In this document: positions 59,901 through 64,000 of the stretch, one piece after another | Layout: every line of letters starts with the position of its first letter | Position numbering within the stretch: position 1 is the stretch's first letter | Assembly (NCBI RefSeq): GCF_004011825.1 | Contig: NZ_RKLO01000001.1 | Location: 271,575 to 335,574, forward strand | Length of the DNA stretch: 64,000 nucleotides | Reading direction: 5' to 3' | DNA from: Rhodococcus xishaensis | Lineage (GTDB): Bacteria > Actinomycetota > Actinomycetes > Mycobacteriales > Mycobacteriaceae | Notes under the pieces: generated by a model | What the model was told of the DNA's origin: nothing | The model's input: only the letters and a program-made list of their open reading frames with translations | Database searches by the model: none | Translations under genes and position numbers: made by a program

Positions 59901-60971
59901 GTGGGGAAGAAACGTAGGCCGCAATCGATACCTGTCGTGGTGGTCGCCGGGTTCCTCGGAGCAGGGAAGACCACGTTGCTCAACCACTTGCTGCGCAACA
60001 ACGGTGGCACACGTGTCGGAGTGATCGTCAACGACTTCGGATCGGTGAACATCGACTCGATGATGGTTGCGGGCCAGGTCGACTCGGTGATGGCTCTCAG
60101 CAACGGCTGCATGTGCTGCGCGGTGGACGTCAGCGACATGGACGAGATGCTGAACCGGCTCGCACATCGCACGGCAGGGATCGACGTGATCGTCGTAGAA
60201 GCCAGCGGGCTCGCGGAGCCGCGCAATATGGTTCGGCTCGTTCTCGGCAGCGAGAACCCATACATCGCATACGGCGGGCTGGTGATGATGGTCGACGGGG
60301 CCGAGTTTCAGAGCTGTCGGGAGCGTCATCCCGAACTCGACCAGCACATCGCGATCGCGGACCTCGTAGTGGTCAACAAGACCGACCGCATCGGTGAAGA
60401 CGAGCACAACTCTCTCCTCAGCGACGTGCGACGGATCAATCCGCGGGCCGCGGTGACTTCCACTGTCCGGGGAAGGGTGGATCCCGGTCTACTGTTCGAC
60501 CGGGCGCCGCGCCGTGAACCACAGCCCGGTGATCAGTTGACGTTCGAAGAACTGCTCGCCGACGCCGACGACGCGTGCGCCGAAGGCGGCAGTCATGTGC
60601 ACGAGATGTACCAGAGCGTCACCTTCACCTCGAAGTCGCCGATGCACCCGCGCCGGCTCATCTCGCTTCTGGAGAAGCAGCCTGCCGGCATCTACCGCAT
60701 CAAGGGCTACGTGTACTTCGGGGTAGAAGGCAGGCGACAGAAGTACCTGTTGCAGGTGGTAGGTGACCACATTGCCTTCCATCCCCAGCGCTTGCCTGCG
60801 GGTGAAGTGCCTCGCACCGAACTCGTCGCGATCGGCACCGATCTGGACCCGGAGTCGATCGTCGAGCTCCTGGACGCGTGCGCGGAATCGGAAGGCGAAG
60901 CCGTCGGAGCCAACGAGATGATGGGTGTGCACCGGTACACGCTCGCCGAGACGGCGCCTGTGCACCCCTGA
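59901..60971 (+). CDS. CobW/COG0523 G3E-family metal-chaperone GTPase
   Basis: A 356-residue G3E GTPase. VVVAGFLGAGKTTLLNHLLR (about 14-33) is the P-loop, ALSNGCMCCAV (about 67-77) holds the CxCC metal motif, EASGLAEPRN (about 103-112) Walker B, and VVNKTDRIG (about 157-165) the NKxD guanine site. The C-terminal CobW domain starts near YQSVTFTSKSPMHPRRL. Such proteins deliver Zn2+ or Co2+ to target enzymes. The neighbours (Zn/Co-type ArsR, MFS, BluB) point to metal supply for cobalamin or zinc stress. GTG 59901 follows GGAGG with 5 nt spacing. Confidence 0.9.
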   Translation: MGKKRRPQSIPVVVVAGFLGAGKTTLLNHLLRNNGGTRVGVIVNDFGSVNIDSMMVAGQVDSVMALSNGCMCCAVDVSDMDEMLNRLAHRTAGIDVIVVEASGLAEPRNMVRLVLGSENPYIAYGGLVMMVDGAEFQSCRERHPELDQHIAIADLVVVNKTDRIGEDEHNSLLSDVRRINPRAAVTSTVRGRVDPGLLFDRAPRREPQPGDQLTFEELLADADDACAEGGSHVHEMYQSVTFTSKSPMHPRRLISLLEKQPAGIYRIKGYVYFGVEGRRQKYLLQVVGDHIAFHPQRLPAGEVPRTELVAIGTDLDPESIVELLDACAESEGEAVGANEMMGVHRYTLAETAPVHP

Positions 60972-60980
60972 ACTTCGAAG

Positions 60981-61346
60981 TTATTCGTGTGGGGGCTCGC
61001 CCGTGACGACATGATCGGCGTGATTCATCCCCTCCCGCACCAGGCGGGCCAGGTGGCCGTCGTGGATGCGGTAGAAGACGCGGCGGCCTTCCTTGCGGGT
61101 GTCGACCAGCCCGGTGAAACGCAGCTTTGCCAGATGCTGGCTTACGGCGGTGCGGGAGGCAGCGCACGCCTCGGTCAGGGCGGTGACATCGGCCTCGCCT
61201 TGGCTGAGTAGCCAGAGGATGTGCAGACGGGTCGGGTCAGCGAGCATGCGGAACGTGGACGTCGCGGCGTCGAGGTGCTGCTGATCCGGCGAGACGGGGT
61301 GGGTCAGACTCGCCGACTGTCGTGTCGCTCCGGACACCGGCTTCAC
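60981..61346 (-). CDS. ArsR/SmtB-family metal sensor with an alpha5 Zn/Co site
   Basis: A 121-residue winged-helix repressor. FRMLADPTRLHILWLLSQGE (about 32-51) and ACAASRTAVSQHLAKLRFTG (about 59-78) are the ArsR DNA-binding core. The last helix reads HDGHLARLVREGMNHADH, which is DxH-x10-HxxH, the alpha5 site of CzrA/NmtR-type Zn2+/Co2+/Ni2+ sensors. It starts at GTG 61346, 3 nt after the stop of the MFS gene, in one operon, and it is convergent with the GTPase gene. It should repress its operon until metal binds. Confidence 0.88.
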   Translation of the reverse strand: MKPVSGATRQSASLTHPVSPDQQHLDAATSTFRMLADPTRLHILWLLSQGEADVTALTEACAASRTAVSQHLAKLRFTGLVDTRKEGRRVFYRIHDGHLARLVREGMNHADHVVTGEPPHE

Positions 61347-61349
61347 CGC

Positions 61350-62594
61350 TCACACCCTCTCTGCCGGAATCGGCTCGGCGATCGGCTCGGTCCGCACCGG
61401 CCAGGCCCGGGCAGCAATCAGTCCTGCGATTGTAGCGAGAACGGCGAGGGTGATTGCCGCGATCGACTGCCCTGCTGTGGCCCCAACCCAGCCCGCGATC
61501 GTGTAGGTGACGAAGAAGCAGGCGTGGGAGAGGGAGAACTGCGCCGTGAACACTGCGGCCCGATTCTCGGGGTCGGATCCATAGCGCAGCAGCCGTGCCG
61601 ACGGGGTGATGATCAGCGATGTGCCCGCACCCAATGCCAGCCAGATCACCGCGAGCACGACCCAGCCAGCACCGCGCCCGGGGTCGGCCACCAACAGCGC
61701 CACAGTTGCCGCGAGACCGATCGGCAACACCATGGCTCCTGTGAGCATCACCCTGCGGCTGGGGATCCGGTCGAGCAGTCGCGGCAGCGTCAGCGCGACG
61801 ATCATCGAGCCGCCGCCGTAGATGCCGAGTGCGACCGCGACATCGGTGTTCGAACCGTCGAGGAGTTCGTGGACGTAGACGACGGTGTTGACCAGTACCA
61901 GTCCGGACGCGGACGCGACCGCCAGATTCAACGCCAGCAGCCCCCGCAGTGTCGGCCGGGTGAACATCACCCGGGTGCCGAGCGTGATCCGGTGTCCCAG
62001 GGGCACCGAACGATCCGCCGGAGCGATCACCGGCAGCACCGTGGTCATCACCAGCAGCGCCGAGATCACGAACCCGGCGACGGTGCCGAGGAACAGGTAG
62101 TTGTACGTCATCACGGACAGCAACGCCGCGGCCAGGAGCGGGCTCAGGAGTGATTCGAGGTCGTAGGCCAGTCGGGACAGGGACAGCCCGCGCGTGTACT
62201 CCCTTTCGTGGACCAGGACCGAGGGGATCATCGACTGGAAGGCCGGGGTGAACGTCGCCGACGCCGACTGCAACACGAAGATCAGCACGTAGATCTGCCA
62301 CGGCTGATCGACGAACGGCAGCAGCAACGCGATCGACGCCCGCACCACATCCGCGCTCACCAGTAGTACCTTCCGCGGCACCCGATCGGTCAACGCCGAG
62401 ATCACCGGCGCAACGAGCACGTAGGCGACCATCTTGATCGCCAGAGCCGTACCCAGCACCGCACCGGCCTGCGCTCCGGCCAGGTCATATGCAAGAAGGC
62501 CGAGCGCCACGGTCAACAAGCCGGTGCCGACGAGCGCGACGACCTGCGCGGCGAACAAGCGACGGAACGACCGATTCCCCAGGATCTCGAGCAC
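61350..62594 (-). CDS. MFS transporter, probable metal exporter
   Basis: A 414-residue MFS permease with about ten to twelve helices, starting EILGNRSFRRLFAAQVVALV (about 3-22) as in the NreB/ENTs-type exporters. ALTDRVPRKVLLVSADVVRA (about 66-85) is the first intracellular-loop motif. The ArsR metal sensor downstream in the same operon suggests that it removes the sensed metal (Ni, Co or Zn). GTG 62594 follows GGAGG with 6 nt spacing. An inverted repeat GTGCG / CGCAC (62643-62647 and 62654-62658) upstream could be the ArsR operator. Confidence 0.82.
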   Translation of the reverse strand: MLEILGNRSFRRLFAAQVVALVGTGLLTVALGLLAYDLAGAQAGAVLGTALAIKMVAYVLVAPVISALTDRVPRKVLLVSADVVRASIALLLPFVDQPWQIYVLIFVLQSASATFTPAFQSMIPSVLVHEREYTRGLSLSRLAYDLESLLSPLLAAALLSVMTYNYLFLGTVAGFVISALLVMTTVLPVIAPADRSVPLGHRITLGTRVMFTRPTLRGLLALNLAVASASGLVLVNTVVYVHELLDGSNTDVAVALGIYGGGSMIVALTLPRLLDRIPSRRVMLTGAMVLPIGLAATVALLVADPGRGAGWVVLAVIWLALGAGTSLIITPSARLLRYGSDPENRAAVFTAQFSLSHACFFVTYTIAGWVGATAGQSIAAITLAVLATIAGLIAARAWPVRTEPIAEPIPAERV

Positions 62595-62642
62595 CCGGAA
62601 CCTCCTCGCTAGTCGGGCTACCCACACACCATACGCCAATAG

Positions 62643-62658
62643 GTGCGCACTTACGCAC
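62643..62658. promoter_or_regulatory. candidate ArsR operator upstream of the MFS-arsR operon
   Basis: GTGCG and CGCAC are separated by 6 nt, 49 bp upstream of the MFS start codon. The arms are short, so this is tentative. Confidence 0.35.
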
Positions 62659-62774
62659 TCATGGCAATCATCGCGGTCCGCGAGCAGATCAGGCGCAGAT
62701 CTTCATAGTGTGTGCCCACAAATGCACCGTCGAAGTTTGATGGAACCCGTTCGGGAGGAGCCGAGCTGGGCGGC

Positions 62775-62780
62775 TAGCGT
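62775..62780 (+). promoter_or_regulatory. leaderless promoter -10 box for bluB
   Basis: TAGCGT, 6 nt before the GTG at 62787, without a ribosome binding site. Confidence 0.6.
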
Positions 62781-62786
62781 GGAGCG

Positions 62787-63416
62787 GTGACCGAACCTTC
62801 AGCTTCCGTGTATGACGTCATCCGTCGCCGCCGCGACGTCCGGGCCGAATTCAGCGGTGACCTCATCCCGGATGAAACGTTGCAGCGGGTTCTCGGCGCC
62901 GCGCACGCCGCACCGAGCGTCGGGAACACTCAGCCGTGGGACTTCATCGTGGTGAGAAGCTCGGAAACCCTCGACGCCTTCGCCCGGCACGTGGCGGGGC
63001 GGCGCAAGGCTTTCGCGGACTCCTTGCCGGAGGATCGCCGCAAGACGTTCGATCCCATCAAGATCGAGGGAATCCGGGAGAGCGGCACGGGAATCGTCGT
63101 CACCTACGACCCGTCCCGCGGAGGTGAGAACATCCTCGGCCGGCACACGATCGACGACACCGGACTGTTCTCGGTGGTGCTCTCCATCCAGAATCTGTGG
63201 CTGGCTGCGGCAGCAGAGAACCTCGGCGTCGGCTGGGTGTCGTTCTACGAGGAGGACTTCCTCACCGAATTGCTTGACATCCCCTCGCCGGTGCGGCCGA
63301 TCGCGTGGCTGTGCATCGGCAAGGTGGACAAGTTCCAGGACGTACCAGACCTCGAGCGCTTCGGGTGGCGCAGTCGTCGGGAACTAGCCGACGCGATCCA
63401 CTGGGAACGCTTCTGA
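62787..63416 (+). CDS. bluB: BluB, 5,6-dimethylbenzimidazole synthase
   Basis: A 209-residue nitroreductase-fold flavoprotein. VIRRRRDVRAEFSGDLIPDE (about 11-30), AAPSVGNTQPWDFIVVR (about 41-57), LSIQNLWLAAAAENLGVGWV (about 133-152) and SFYEEDFLTELL are characteristic of BluB rather than ordinary nitroreductases. It destroys FMN with O2 to give 5,6-dimethylbenzimidazole, the lower ligand of B12. The GTG start has TAGCGT 6 nt upstream. The CobW-like GTPase and the Co/Zn sensor nearby fit cobalamin-related metal handling. Confidence 0.88.
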   Translation: MTEPSASVYDVIRRRRDVRAEFSGDLIPDETLQRVLGAAHAAPSVGNTQPWDFIVVRSSETLDAFARHVAGRRKAFADSLPEDRRKTFDPIKIEGIRESGTGIVVTYDPSRGGENILGRHTIDDTGLFSVVLSIQNLWLAAAAENLGVGWVSFYEEDFLTELLDIPSPVRPIAWLCIGKVDKFQDVPDLERFGWRSRRELADAIHWERF

Positions 63417-63421
63417 GCAGA

Positions 63422-64000
63422 TCAGCTCCCGTGGCGGCGTGAGCTGACCGCACGGCTGCCCCCGGATCGGCGACGGCTGTTGCCCCTGGAGCGGGGGCCC
63501 CGACTGCCTCCCTGACTGCCCTGCGGGTGGTGACCTCGAGTGGCCGGCTTGTCGGGCCTCGGCGCCGGCGCGACATGCGGGGCGGGCTCACCGACCAGCC
63601 GAATCACGTGCTCGGACTCGGCGGTCACCTGTACCGGGGTGGCTTTGACAGCGGCCTTGCGCATCAGCGCGGACAGATCCTTGCGCTGGTCTGGCAGCAC
63701 GATCGTGACGACATCGCCGGCGCTGCCGGCCCGCGCTGTGCGGCCCGAGCGGTGCAGGTACGCCTTGTGCTCGGCGGGCGGATCGACGTGAACGACGAGC
63801 TCGACCTCGTCGATGTGGACGCCGCGCGCCGCAACATCGGTGGCGACCAGGACGCGAGCGCTACCGTCGGCGAAGGCGGCCAGGTTCCGGTCGCGCGCAT
63901 TCTGGGACAGATTGCCGTGCAGATCGACCGACGGGATACCCGCATCGGTGAGCTTGCGAGCAAGCTTGCGGGCCTGGTGTTTGGTGCGCATGAACAGGAT
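63422..64000 (-). CDS. DEAD-box RNA helicase, 3' part only
   Basis: The C-terminal part of a RhlE/DeaD-type helicase; the window edge cuts off the rest (the frame is still open at 64000). Visible motifs are VDLHGNLSQNARDRNLAAFA (motif IV/Va area), VLVATDVAARGVHIDEVELV (motif V), and YLHRSGRTARAGSAG (motif VI with HRxGRxxR). The end is a basic, Arg/Gly/Ser-rich tail (GSRGPRSRGNSRRRSGG) that would bind RNA. It probably acts in RNA structure remodelling or ribosome assembly. It is convergent with bluB. Confidence 0.9.
   Translation of the reverse strand: MLFMRTKHQARKLARKLTDAGIPSVDLHGNLSQNARDRNLAAFADGSARVLVATDVAARGVHIDEVELVVHVDPPAEHKAYLHRSGRTARAGSAGDVVTIVLPDQRKDLSALMRKAAVKATPVQVTAESEHVIRLVGEPAPHVAPAPRPDKPATRGHHPQGSQGGSRGPRSRGNSRRRSGGSRAVSSRRHGS

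Overview
The window is high-GC chromosomal DNA of a mycolic-acid actinobacterium, most likely Rhodococcus or a close relative in the Mycobacteriales. The evidence is gene content and order. Positions 6.5-30 kb match, from memory, the Mycobacterium tuberculosis Rv3193c-Rv3204 block. 34-38 kb matches fadE23/fadE24/hisN. 38.6-42 kb matches prfB-ftsE-ftsX-smpB with ssrA nearby. 46.4-50.6 kb matches Rv0446c-Rv0449c, and 50.7-53 kb matches the crcB pair plus pgm. The tmRNA tag (ADSNQRDYALAA) and the WhiB7, AdnAB and mycoredoxin genes are also typical of this group.

Layout. 0-2.8 kb: two near-identical NAD(P)H-binding SDR genes in direct repeat around a GNAT gene. 2.9-6.5 kb: a winged-helix methyltransferase, a small PLDc_N membrane protein and a fused MobA-MoeA molybdenum-cofactor enzyme. 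6.5-29.8 kb: a genome-maintenance block with ATL, hydrolase, AdnA, AdnB, a K+ channel, NudC, mycoredoxin-1, UvrD2, WhiB7 with a long attenuator leader, an ABC1 kinase, an orphan RiPP-cyclodehydratase-like protein, two metalloprotease-like proteins, a YlbL-type protease and a UPF0182 membrane protein. 30.0 kb: initiator tRNA. 30-34 kb: acyl-CoA ligase and PepSY membrane protein. 34-38.5 kb: the fadE24-fadE23 pair behind a palindromic operator, a 15-bp minisatellite and hisN. 38.6-45 kb: prfB, ftsEX, smpB, a DMT transporter that appears to start at CTG, a secreted lipase and ssrA. 45-56.5 kb: a lipid-methylation operon, the paired fluoride channel, pgm, MFS, VIT and MauE/DsbA genes. 56.6-59.9 kb: a small accessory island next to tRNA-Ala, with an integrase relic, three paralogous lipoproteins and micro-proteins. 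59.9-64 kb: a CobW-type GTPase, a metal-sensing ArsR with an MFS transporter, BluB and a truncated DEAD-box helicase.

Many genes have a TANNNT box 6-8 nt before an ATG or GTG and no ribosome binding site, so leaderless transcription appears to be a main mode here, including three divergent gene pairs. The most unusual parts are the tRNA-Ala island (lipoprotein paralogues sharing an upstream box, paired with divergent micro-proteins), the orphan cyclodehydratase-like gene, the whiB7 leader, the CTG start, and the predicted Zn/Co sensor beside CobW and BluB. All calls come from reading the sequence and remembered family knowledge; no database search was run.
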